This document shows, piece by piece, positions 1 through 6,797 of a DNA stretch of 64,000 nucleotides. The notes beneath the pieces were generated by a model. The model did no database searches. It was not told where the DNA came from and saw nothing but the letters and a program-made list of their open reading frames with translations. The position numbers were made by a program, and so were the translations under genes. The stretch is from assembly GCA_963658575.1 (NCBI GenBank), contig CAVKQB010000003.1, positions 19,248 through 83,247 on the forward strand. Reading direction: 5' to 3'. Every line of letters begins with the position of its first letter. Within the stretch, counting starts at the first letter, position 1. Origin of the DNA: W0P28-013 sp963658575 (GTDB lineage Bacteria; Bacteroidota; Bacteroidia; Bacteroidales; Paludibacteraceae).

Positions 1-2748
1 TTTTTGCCCGAAGGCACGGTCATTTCGACCGAGGCGATGAACCAGTCGCTTTTTCCCGTGTATGGCTTTACTTTGGAGAGCAAAACGCACAGCCGCATCG
101 CCTTGCGCGACGTAGGCAACTTGGTGGTTCGTCCGATGTTTTCGCAGGTGGACGGCATCAGCAATGTGGTGGTGCGTGGCGGCAAGGCAAAGGAGTTTGT
201 TGTCAAACCCGATGTCGCCCGCATGTCCGCCCTTGGCATCACGCCATCGCAGATAAAGGAGGCGTTCAGTCAGATTAACTTCGTGGAGGGCAACGGCAAT
301 GTGGCCGACTATCAACGCCTTTACCTCACACTGACCGATGCCCGACTGAACGACATCGACGACATCCAGCAGGTCATCATCCGCAACGACGGCACACGCA
401 TCGTGCGCTTGCAGGACATCGCCACGGTTGAAATACAAGAGCAGCAGGAGTTCCTCAAAATCAATGCTGACGGCGAGGAGGCCGTGCTCATCGACCTTGT
501 GAAGCAGCCGGGCGTGAACCTCATCGATTTCGGCAAGAATGTGGAAAAGAAGGCGGATGAAATTCGGGTGCAACTGCCCGACGATTACGAGTTGAAGCCC
601 TATTACAACCAGAGCAAGTTCGTGGGCGACAGCATTTTCAGCGTGCTTCGCACTATCTTCGAGGGGTTGTTCCTCGCCATCATTGTGATGGTTCTCTTTT
701 TGCGGTCGTGGCGTGCCAGCACGGTGGTGATGCTCACCATTCCCGTAACCATCGCTTTCAGCATCTTGCTCTGTTACCTTGCCGGAATCAGCATCAACGT
801 GATGTCGTTGGGCGCGATGGCGGCTTCCGTGGGACTGATTATCGACGATGCCATTGTCATCATCGAACAGATTTACAGGGAGCATGAGGAACGTCCGGGC
901 ATCGACCGCTTTACCGTGGTTCGCCACGCCATCCACAACCTGTTTCCAGCCATGATAGCCTCTTCGCTCTCCACCATCGTCATCCATTTCCCGTTCCGGC
1001 TGATGAGCGGCTTGGCGGGCAGTTTCTTCAAGGAATTGTCGGACACGATGCTGCTCACGCTGTTTGCCTCGTTCTTGGTTACTTGGCTTTTGTTGCCCGT
1101 GCTGCATCTGATTATCGGCTACAAGCCGAAATTGGTGCAAAAAGTGGACAATGTCGAGGAGGAAAGCATCCGTAAAGTCCATTTCCTGACGATGCTTTAC
1201 CGCAAACCTTGGATTGCCCTCACTTTTGTCCTTCTCTTGATTTTGGGCGGCTATTTCGCTTCTACAAAATTGACTTCCGGCTTCCTTCCAGACCTCGACG
1301 AAGGCACGATAGTGCTTGACTATCACTCGCCGGCCGGTACTGACATTGAGGAAACCGACCGCCTCTGCCGGCAGATGGAGAAAATCATCATGGCGCATCT
1401 CGATGTGGAAACTTATTCGAGAAGAACCGCCCTCGGCATGTCGTTCAAAACCCGCCCAAGCAATTTCGGCGACTACCTTATTCAGCTCAAGGCCGACCGC
1501 CAACACTCCACGCCCGAGGTCATCAACGACCTGCGCCGCCAACTGTCCGCCCAAGTGCCTCTGATGACCATCGACTTCGGCCAGCGCATCAGCGACCTGC
1601 TCGGCGACTTGATGAGTACGCCAAAGCCTATCGAAATCAAGATATTCGGCGATGATTATGCCACTCTGCAAAAGTTGGCCGGCGACGTGGGAAAGGTGAT
1701 GCAGACCGTGCCGGGCGTGGTCGATATCGACAACGGACTGGTGCCTGCCGGCGCGTCGCTCGTTTTCACGCCCGATAGGGAACGCCTGTCGCAGTTTGGC
1801 ATCCCGCTCACCGATTTCCAAGAGCAGCTGACGGCGCAGACGGGTGGCATTCCGCTCTGCCAGCCGTCCAACGTCATTGAACCAAATCCGGCGCAAGCGG
1901 CGATGACCGGCGGACTGCAAATCGGCAGCGTGCAGGAGGGCGAACAGATGCGCCGCACACTGCTTCGCTTTACCGACTTCAAGGACAATTCGCCTGAACG
2001 TCTTCTGCGTTCGCCGATATTCCTGCCCGACGGCTCGACGCGTCCGTTGAGTTTCTTTTGCACGGTGGAGGTCGTCCCCGGCGAAATAGAACAGAAGCGC
2101 GAGGATTTGAAAAGCGACATCACCTTGACCGCCCGTTTGGAAAACCGCGACCTCGGCACCGCCATTGCCGACCTGCAACAAGCGTTGGGGGCAAGCCTCT
2201 CCTTGCCTTCGGGCTACAGCATCGCCTATGGCGGAGCCTATTCGGAGCAACAGCAGTCGTTCCGCGAACTGATGATGATTCTTTCGCTTGCCGTCCTGTT
2301 GGTGTTCGCCGTGCTGATGTTCCTCTTTCGGGAGTGGAAGATTTCGATGGCGATATTGCTTCTGTCGGTGTTGGGCATCGCGGGTTGCCTGCTTGCCCTT
2401 TGGATTACGGGCGTGCCGCTGAACGTGAGCAGTTACACGGGCGTCATCATGGTGGTGGGCATCATTGCCGAAAACGCCATTTTCACGGTTTGGCAATACC
2501 GTATGAACATCAAAGTTTCGTCCGATGTCGATGAAGCCGTGGATTACGCCATCGCCCTCCGCATTCGCCCGAAACTGATGACGGCCATCGGAGCCGTCCT
2601 TGCGCTCATGCCGTTGGCCTTGGGATTCGGATTGGGAGCGCAGATGCAGCAGCCGCTTGCCGTCGCCGTCATCGGTGGCTTTGTGGTCGGTCTGCCGCTG
2701 TTGCTGTTGGTCTTGCCGAACATTTTGCTGGCTATTTACAAACGCTGA
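1..2748 (+). CDS. RND-family efflux transporter permease (5'-truncated by window edge)
   Basis: This is the inner-membrane pump subunit of a tripartite RND efflux system, which exports drugs, metals or other toxic compounds using the proton gradient. The frame is open at base 1, so the N-terminus lies outside the window and about 915 residues are visible. Two blocks of hydrophobic helices (around bases 640-1130 and 2270-2740) flank large periplasmic loops, as in AcrB/CusA. The first block carries the paired aspartates of the proton relay (GLIIDDAIVIIEQ, bases about 832-870). At the place where drug pumps usually have a lysine in the second block, this protein reads AENAIFTVW, so the Lys is replaced by Glu. 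A two-component system follows directly and may control it. Family is certain; substrate is not visible. Confidence 0.93.
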   Translation, partial: FLPEGTVISTEAMNQSLFPVYGFTLESKTHSRIALRDVGNLVVRPMFSQVDGISNVVVRGGKAKEFVVKPDVARMSALGITPSQIKEAFSQINFVEGNGNVADYQRLYLTLTDARLNDIDDIQQVIIRNDGTRIVRLQDIATVEIQEQQEFLKINADGEEAVLIDLVKQPGVNLIDFGKNVEKKADEIRVQLPDDYELKPYYNQSKFVGDSIFSVLRTIFEGLFLAIIVMVLFLRSWRASTVVMLTIPVTIAFSILLCYLAGISINVMSLGAMAASVGLIIDDAIVIIEQIYREHEERPGIDRFTVVRHAIHNLFPAMIASSLSTIVIHFPFRLMSGLAGSFFKELSDTMLLTLFASFLVTWLLLPVLHLIIGYKPKLVQKVDNVEEESIRKVHFLTMLYRKPWIALTFVLLLILGGYFASTKLTSGFLPDLDEGTIVLDYHSPAGTDIEETDRLCRQMEKIIMAHLDVETYSRRTALGMSFKTRPSNFGDYLIQLKADRQHSTPEVINDLRRQLSAQVPLMTIDFGQRISDLLGDLMSTPKPIEIKIFGDDYATLQKLAGDVGKVMQTVPGVVDIDNGLVPAGASLVFTPDRERLSQFGIPLTDFQEQLTAQTGGIPLCQPSNVIEPNPAQAAMTGGLQIGSVQEGEQMRRTLLRFTDFKDNSPERLLRSPIFLPDGSTRPLSFFCTVEVVPGEIEQKREDLKSDITLTARLENRDLGTAIADLQQALGASLSLPSGYSIAYGGAYSEQQQSFRELMMILSLAVLLVFAVLMFLFREWKISMAILLLSVLGIAGCLLALWITGVPLNVSSYTGVIMVVGIIAENAIFTVWQYRMNIKVSSDVDEAVDYAIALRIRPKLMTAIGAVLALMPLALGFGLGAQMQQPLAVAVIGGFVVGLPLLLLVLPNILLAIYKR

Positions 2749-2765
2749 CGTAAGCGGATTTTTAC

Positions 2766-2773
2766 TATTTTTG
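2766..2773 (+). promoter_or_regulatory. Bacteroidota -7 promoter element TATTTTTG before the two-component genes
   Basis: The octamer fits the Bacteroidota consensus TAnnTTTG and lies 31 bases before the response-regulator ATG. The two-component pair therefore probably has its own start site as well as read-through from the pump gene. No convincing -33 TTTG was seen. Confidence 0.5.
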
Positions 2774-2804
2774 TGGAAAATAAAAACGCCAAAAAACGGA
2801 GGCC

Positions 2805-3479
2805 ATGAAAATTCTGATAATCGAGGACGAACGGAAACTGTCGGACAGCATTGTGGCCTATTTGGGCGGCGAAAACTACTTGTGCGAACAGGCGTCTACT
2901 TTCGATGACGCCAAAATGAAGGTGAACCTTTACGATTACGACTGCGTGCTGCTCGACTTGATGTTGCCCGGTGGCAACGGCCTCGACATTCTGCGCGACA
3001 TTCGCGCGCGCCGCAATGCCACAGGCGTAATCATTGTGTCGGCTAAAGACTCGCTCGACGACAAAGTCAGCGGTTTGGAAATCGGTGCGGACGACTATTT
3101 GGCCAAGCCTTTCCATTTGGCCGAACTCAGCATGCGCATTTACGCCGTCATCCGGCGCAGGGAATTTTCGGCGGGCAATGTGGTCGAAAGCAACGGCGTG
3201 TCCGTCAATCTGCTGACCAAATCGGCGTCGGCGAACGGTGCGCCGGTCGTCCTCACCAAATCGGAATACGAACTGCTGTTATTTCTCATCGGCAATAAGA
3301 ACCGTGTCGTTTCGAAAAGTGCCGTGGCCGAACACCTCAGCGGCGAAATGGCCGACATGATGGATAGCCACGATTTCGTCTATACGCACATCAAAAACCT
3401 GAAGGCGAAACTCGCGAAGGCCGGTTGCAGGGATTGCGTGAAAAATGTGTACGGTACAGGATACAAATGGGTGGAATGA
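2805..3479 (+). CDS. OmpR/PhoB-family response regulator
   Basis: DNA-binding response regulator of 224 residues. The receiver domain (residues 1-115) has the acidic pocket E8/D9, the phosphoacceptor D51 in the LLDLMLPG motif, and the conserved lysine K101 in AKPF. A winged-helix output domain of the Trans_reg_C type occupies about residues 125-224. GGAGG lies two bases upstream of the ATG, an unusually good ribosome site for this phylum. The stop codon overlaps the start of the histidine kinase gene (ATGA), so the pair is translationally coupled. Its position behind an RND pump suggests control of efflux or envelope stress genes, which is an inference. Confidence 0.95.
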   Translation: MKILIIEDERKLSDSIVAYLGGENYLCEQASTFDDAKMKVNLYDYDCVLLDLMLPGGNGLDILRDIRARRNATGVIIVSAKDSLDDKVSGLEIGADDYLAKPFHLAELSMRIYAVIRRREFSAGNVVESNGVSVNLLTKSASANGAPVVLTKSEYELLLFLIGNKNRVVSKSAVAEHLSGEMADMMDSHDFVYTHIKNLKAKLAKAGCRDCVKNVYGTGYKWVE

Positions 3480-4540
3480 TGAAAGAAAAAAGTTTGATGC
3501 GCAAGTCGCTGACGCGGTTCATCGCTTTCGTGGCGGTGCTTTTGCTGTTGGCCACGCCATTGTTCTATTGGCTTACCAAAAGTTTCTATGCCGAGGATAT
3601 GATAGACATCATCGAGGCGGTGCAGTGCGGCGAGCCTATTCCCGCGCTCGACCTCGAGGCGGACATACTGCACGGCATCCTGATTCAGTTCGTGCTTATC
3701 ACGTCCGTGTTGGGCATCGCCATCGTGCTGATGATGCGCTTCATGTCGTGGCGGTTGTGGCGGCCGTTCGACCAAACGCTGCGGGCGATAGAATCCTTCA
3801 AATTGGAAACCGGCGCGATACCAGTCTTGCCCGCAAGCGACGTGAAGGAATTTACGCGCCTCAATGCCGCCTTGGACAAACTGATGGCTGACAGCCTCAA
3901 AAGTTACCGCACGCAGAAGGAATTCACCGAAAACGCTTCGCACGAACTGCAGACACCGCTCGCGGTGTTCCAAAGCAAACTCGACATATTGCTCCAACTG
4001 CCCGACATCACGGAACGGCAGGCCGACATCATACAGGATTTGTACCAGATGAGTAACCGCTTGTCGTGCCTGAACCGCAATCTGCTGTTGCTCGCCAAGA
4101 TGGAAAACAGCCAATTTAGCCGCACCGAGTCGGTGGATGTGGTGGCTGTGTTGGACGAACTGCTGCTATACCTCGAAAACCTGTCCGAAGGCTTGGCGTT
4201 GCGCAAGGATTTCCGTGTCGAGTCATTGCCGTTGCGTGCCAACCGACCTTTGCTGGAAAGCCTGATAAACAATTTGGTGGTGAACGCCGTGCGCCACAAC
4301 CGCCCGTCGGGCGAGATAGTCGTTTCCGTGGCGGCTGACAGGCTTACGGTCGCAAACACTTCCGACGGGGCAGCCTTGGACGGCAGCCTGATATTCAACC
4401 GTTTCTTCCGCCCGTCGGAAAAAACGGCCGGCAACGGCCTTGGCTTGGCCATCGTGAAGGTCGTCTGCGATTACCACGGCTGGAACGTTGCGTACCGCTA
4501 TCGCGGCGGTATGCACGAGTTCGAAGTAACTTTTCGGTAG
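3476..4540 (+). CDS. Two-component sensor histidine kinase
   Basis: Membrane histidine kinase, about 354 residues from the ATG that overlaps the regulator's stop; an in-frame ATG three bases later is equally possible. Two transmembrane helices (about residues 14-33 and 66-88) enclose a short periplasmic stretch of roughly 33 residues, too small for a typical ligand-binding sensor domain. The cytoplasmic part has the H-box (ENASHELQTPLAV, phospho-His), an N-box (INNLVVNAVRHN) and the G2 box (GNGLGLAIVK). The acidic G1 box is weak, reading NTSDGAALDG. It is the obvious partner of the preceding regulator. The tiny sensor loop suggests it reads membrane state or an accessory protein. Confidence 0.94.
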   Translation: MMKEKSLMRKSLTRFIAFVAVLLLLATPLFYWLTKSFYAEDMIDIIEAVQCGEPIPALDLEADILHGILIQFVLITSVLGIAIVLMMRFMSWRLWRPFDQTLRAIESFKLETGAIPVLPASDVKEFTRLNAALDKLMADSLKSYRTQKEFTENASHELQTPLAVFQSKLDILLQLPDITERQADIIQDLYQMSNRLSCLNRNLLLLAKMENSQFSRTESVDVVAVLDELLLYLENLSEGLALRKDFRVESLPLRANRPLLESLINNLVVNAVRHNRPSGEIVVSVAADRLTVANTSDGAALDGSLIFNRFFRPSEKTAGNGLGLAIVKVVCDYHGWNVAYRYRGGMHEFEVTFR

Positions 4541-4551
4541 TGTCAAACGCA

Positions 4552-4580
4552 ACCGGCGACGCAATTTTTGCGTCGCGGGT
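4552..4580. terminator. GC-rich hairpin after the two-component operon
   Basis: An 8-bp perfect stem (GCGACGCA / TGCGTCGC) with a 5-base loop, extendable by three pairs across one mismatch. It sits between the kinase gene and the converging clpX remnant. There is no U-tract on either side, so a terminator role is only probable from position. Confidence 0.45.
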
Positions 4581-4606
4581 GTGCAATAGCGTGTGTTTCG
4601 CGCGGT

Positions 4607-4812
4607 TTACGCCCTCAATGTCGTCGCTTTTTCCAGTTTTTCCTTGGCGTAGTCGGTTGTGATGCGCAGTTTTTTCACGTCCGACGAGGGCGTGGTGTAC
4701 ATGGTGTCCATCATTATGGTTTCCACGATGCTACGCAGGCTGCGTGCGCCAAGTTTGAACTCGATGGCTTTGTCGACGATGTATTTCAGCGTGTCGTCGT
4801 ACGTGTTCACGT
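4607..4812 (-). pseudogene. clpX 3' fragment (last ~67 codons of a ClpX-like ATPase)
   Basis: The reading frame encodes the C-terminal subdomain of the Clp protease unfoldase ClpX: IVDKAIEFKLGARSLRSIVE followed by TIMMDTMYTTPSSD and a short charged tail. A complete ClpX is more than 400 residues, and the Walker and zinc-finger parts are absent. Upstream the frame runs straight into the 43-bp direct repeat, so the gene was cut at that junction. The only possible start is a GTG. A TATCTTTG box in the repeat could transcribe the fragment, but it cannot make an active ATPase. It is read as a remnant left by rearrangement, with the intact clpX presumably elsewhere. Confidence 0.8.
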
Positions 4813-4855
4813 GTTGTTTCTGACATCAAAGATACAAAATTTGAAAGCAATTCAC
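4813..4855 (+). repeat. 43-bp direct repeat, left copy
   Basis: Identical base for base to the copy at 6350-6392, while the flanks differ at once on both sides. Read on the plus strand it encodes VVSDIKDTKFESNS in frame with the downstream small gene. On the minus strand it contains TATCTTTG, a promoter-like -7 box. The two copies bound a 1537-bp unit and behave like the ends of an integrated or rearranged segment. Confidence 0.9.
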
Positions 4856-5268
4856 TACGTGCCGCCTACCCGCAATACGAACGCAACGGGTGGAAAGACA
4901 ATCGGCAGAAAACGCCTGCTCTGATAAATTCAATGGAGGTAATAAATCAATTTTGCGCCCGCCTCTCTTATCCAAGTTTCATCAAAGGACTTGGCGGCAA
5001 AGCCTCTCACGCAAAAGAGGTCATGGAGAAAGGCTATGGCTACGGACGCCGGATTTCAAATTTCTGTACGCTTCTTAGACAAATGAAAGTCAGTCAAAAA
5101 TCTGCATATAGACATTTTCAAAACCTGATAATAAACTCGCCGTATGAAGACATCCACAGCGAGTTGGTCAGGTTTGTTGAATTAAAGGGCAAATACGACA
5201 AAAAGAAAGCCGAGAGTATTGTTTCGTCCCTTGGCTTTCTTCCTGATGCTTCCAAAACTATTCTATGA
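4813..5268 (+). CDS. Unknown small protein, 3' portion of a circularly permuted gene
   Basis: The frame is open from the 43-bp repeat to the stop (151 codons), with an internal ATG at 4933 giving 111 residues. No family is recognised. The product is basic and helix-rich, with a Gly-rich turn (FIKGLGGKASHAKEV) and a C-terminal LKGKYDKKKAESIVSSLG segment. Its natural first codons appear to lie at the other end of the unit: an ATG at 6329 reads MQKFLYK and then the same 14 repeat-encoded residues. Joining the two repeat copies would restore a 158-residue protein. As it stands the chromosomal copy is either translated from 4933 or is a non-functional half. G+C is clearly lower than in neighbouring housekeeping genes. 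Confidence 0.5.
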   Translation, partial: VVSDIKDTKFESNSLRAAYPQYERNGWKDNRQKTPALINSMEVINQFCARLSYPSFIKGLGGKASHAKEVMEKGYGYGRRISNFCTLLRQMKVSQKSAYRHFQNLIINSPYEDIHSELVRFVELKGKYDKKKAESIVSSLGFLPDASKTIL

Positions 5269-5269
5269 G

Positions 5270-5539
5270 TTATTCTTGTAGGTGCGTAAGAGTTCGCCAC
5301 AAATCATTCTTGATATCGGGTGGGAGTTCTTCTGAAAGGGCTGTTGCCCGTTCTTTTTCTCCTCTGAGATAAAATAGGGCGGCAATGTCTGCTTTAGCCG
5401 TATCAGGGTCAACCAAAGACAGATAATTTTCTTTTGTTGAACCGTTTATTTTTGCCCATTCCTTAAGGCTGATTTTATAATCAAAAACAGTTTTCATGTC
5501 GCATTTCTGATTAAAAATGGCTTTTCTCATAGAAAGCAC
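5270..5539 (-). CDS. Hypothetical small protein
   Basis: An 89-residue acidic protein, or 75 residues if the more natural ATG at 5497 is used (MKTVFDYKISLKEW). No family is recognised. It has no signal peptide or membrane helix and should be cytosolic. The middle (ALFYLRGEKERATALSEELP) looks helical and amphipathic. It converges on the permuted small gene with one base between the stops. It lies in a patch of orphan small genes with duplicated tails, a setting often seen for immunity or antitoxin-like genes. That is only contextual inference. Confidence 0.5.
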   Translation of the reverse strand: MLSMRKAIFNQKCDMKTVFDYKISLKEWAKINGSTKENYLSLVDPDTAKADIAALFYLRGEKERATALSEELPPDIKNDLWRTLTHLQE

Positions 5540-5549
5540 CCGATTTTAA

Positions 5550-5630
5550 GTTATTTTTTCCAAATTTTGCGGTCGAGCAACGATTGTTCGCCTGTTGTGA
5601 TATGCTGTTTTAACGCCCAATAAATCTCAT
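5550..5630 (-). repeat. 81-bp repeat, copy 1 (displaced gene tail)
   Basis: On the minus strand it encodes a second, frame-shifted version of the end of the gene at 5861-6133 (DEIYWALKQ, then GEQSLLDRKIWKK and a stop). It differs from copy 2 at only a few positions and starts exactly at the stop codon of the upstream small gene, so it is an untranslated spare tail. Confidence 0.8.
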
Positions 5631-5854
5631 CAAATAGGCATTCTGTTGAGGATTTTAAGGGCGCGCATCTCTTGGATAGTATGCACGATTTTTCCATCCC
5701 AAAGATAGACTTCAGGCATTCCGATGGTCATAGGTTCGGCATAGATGTGGGTATATACTTCTTGCCTCCTATATTTGCCTACTAATTGCAGAGTGCCACC
5801 TAAAGGCTTGCGCCCCTCTGCCGCTTTAATAACTGCTTTGGGTGTCTCTTTCAT
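5630..5854 (-). CDS. Hypothetical small protein of a duplicated cassette
   Basis: A 74-residue basic protein of unknown family, predicted cytosolic. Its second half (GMPEVYLWDGKIVHTIQEM) has the same G-x-P, beta strand, G-K pattern as the neighbouring 90-residue protein (GHPHIIKISPSGKAQRV), so the two are probably distant paralogues. Its stop codon coincides with the end of the 81-bp repeat, whose reading frame is shifted by one relative to it. A frameshifted fusion to that tail is possible, but the ORF ends at a position equivalent to the paralogue's core. It is six bases from the upstream gene's stop, consistent with co-transcription. Confidence 0.5.
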   Translation of the reverse strand: MKETPKAVIKAAEGRKPLGGTLQLVGKYRRQEVYTHIYAEPMTIGMPEVYLWDGKIVHTIQEMRALKILNRMPI

Positions 5855-5859
5855 ACCTC

Positions 5860-5940
5860 GTTATTTTTTCCAAATTTTGCGGTCGAGCAACGATTGCTCG
5901 CCTGTTATGACGCGCTGTTTGAACGCCCAATAAATCTCGT
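5860..5940 (-). repeat. 81-bp repeat, copy 2 (tail of the 90-residue gene)
   Basis: This copy is the genuine 3' end of the gene at 5861-6133 and encodes its last ~26 residues in frame. Copies 1 and 3 are derived from it or share its source. Confidence 0.8.
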
Positions 5941-6133
5941 CGGTATTTAGAACCCTTTGGGCTTTTCCCGAGGGACTTATCTTGATTATATGCGGATGTC
6001 CTGTATAGCGTGGGCGACCTGTATAGTCAAGATAAAAATACCTGTACCCATTCCTTTCGGCTGTCGTTGGCTGCACAATGTTACAGCCATGTTGCGCCGC
6101 ATATCGTTTCGCTATGTCTTGATAATCTTTCAT
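5861..6133 (-). CDS. Hypothetical small protein with repeated 3' end
   Basis: A 90-residue basic, soluble protein that I do not recognise. The central part (YRYFYLDYTGRPRYTGHPH, then IIKISPSGKAQRV) suggests a small beta-rich fold. The end (DEIYWAFKQ, GEQSLLDRKIWKK) is the segment copied twice more nearby. Partial duplication of one gene's 3' end next to other small genes is typical of orphan-module arrays such as polymorphic toxin/immunity cassettes, but no toxin motif is visible. The minus-strand promoter box in the right-hand 43-bp repeat (TATCTTTG) lies about 240 bases upstream and could serve the three minus-strand genes. Confidence 0.55.
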   Translation of the reverse strand: MKDYQDIAKRYAAQHGCNIVQPTTAERNGYRYFYLDYTGRPRYTGHPHIIKISPSGKAQRVLNTDEIYWAFKQRVITGEQSLLDRKIWKK

Positions 6134-6172
6134 TCCTATGTGCTATTTGGTCAGTATCAATAGCCATACCTC

Positions 6173-6214
6173 GTTATTTTTTCCAAATTTTGCGCGAGAG
6201 CAACGATTGTTCGC
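6173..6214 (-). repeat. 81-bp repeat, copy 3 (partial, 42 bp)
   Basis: This matches the first half of copies 1 and 2 with two substitutions in the CGGTCG/CGCGAG stretch, then diverges. Six further upstream bases (ATACCTC) match copy 2 as well. It encodes only the last ~13 residues of the tail and has no attached gene. Confidence 0.75.
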
Positions 6215-6328
6215 AAATTGGTAAATTACTTGGCTGGTAAATTTTCGTTGCTTCTCGTGCACCTCTCGTGGTTCTGCTCGCCTCATTGAGATTGGTGAGC
6301 ATATAATACCAAACTTTGTTGCAAAATT

Positions 6329-6409
6329 ATGCAAAAATTTCTATACAAGGTTGTTTCTGACATCAAAGATACAAAATTTGAAAGCAATTCACAACCGCAA
6401 AATAGTTAG
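6329..6409 (+). pseudogene. 5' piece of the permuted small gene
   Basis: ATG followed by MQKFLYK, then the 14 residues encoded in the 43-bp repeat, then five unrelated residues and a stop. The frame through the repeat is identical to that at the left copy. It therefore looks like the missing start of the gene whose remainder begins at 4813. As it stands it can only make a 26-residue peptide. Confidence 0.6.
6350..6392 (+). repeat. 43-bp direct repeat, right copy
   Basis: Perfect copy of 4813-4855 in the same orientation. It ends the low-GC unit; beyond it only word-like intergenic repeats follow until mutS2. Confidence 0.9.
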
Positions 6410-6773
6410 AATTAGTAGCAAGACACAAGTAGCAAGGCACAAGACGCGAGTTGAGAGGTTATAGATTATAGGTGAGAGAACATAGAATATAGAACAAAGA
6501 GCAAAGACGATTATTAGTAGCAAGACACAAGACAATTAGAACAAGAGCAAAGATTTTTTAATGGTTCAATTATCTAATTTCCAATTATTTAATCAATTTT
6601 TTAGTAGCAAGACACAAGTAGCAAGTCGCAAGAAAATTAACCCAAATAACCCAATTCACAGAAACTTTATAAACTTTCTCACTTTCTCACTTTCATACTT
6701 TCTCACTTTCACACTTTCACACTTTACAGACTTTATAAACTTTCAAACTTTCTCACTTTCACACTAAATTTCG
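6405..6773. repeat. Intergenic word-repeat tract upstream of mutS2
   Basis: This ~370-bp stretch has no gene. It is built of short recurring AT-rich words: AGTAGCAAGACACAAG, GAACAAAGAGCAAAGA, TCTAATTTCCAATTATTTAA and many CTTTATAAACTTTCTCACTTTC units. The same words recur, in either orientation, in several other intergenic gaps of this window. Confidence 0.85.
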
Positions 6774-6781
6774 TATCTTTG
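6774..6781 (+). promoter_or_regulatory. mutS2 promoter -7 element TATCTTTG
   Basis: Perfect TAnnTTTG box 16 bases before the mutS2 ATG, implying a very short leader. It directly follows the repeat tract and no clear -33 TTTG was seen. Confidence 0.7.
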
Positions 6782-6797
6782 CGACAAAATTTGGCGT

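Noticed and set aside
4568..4924. Plus-strand ORF covering the clpX remnant
   Set aside because: It is the shadow of the clpX-like frame on the other strand; only the minus-strand translation shows family similarity.
6143..6334. 63-codon minus-strand ORF
   Set aside because: It runs through the partial 81-bp repeat in a different frame, with no plausible protein features.
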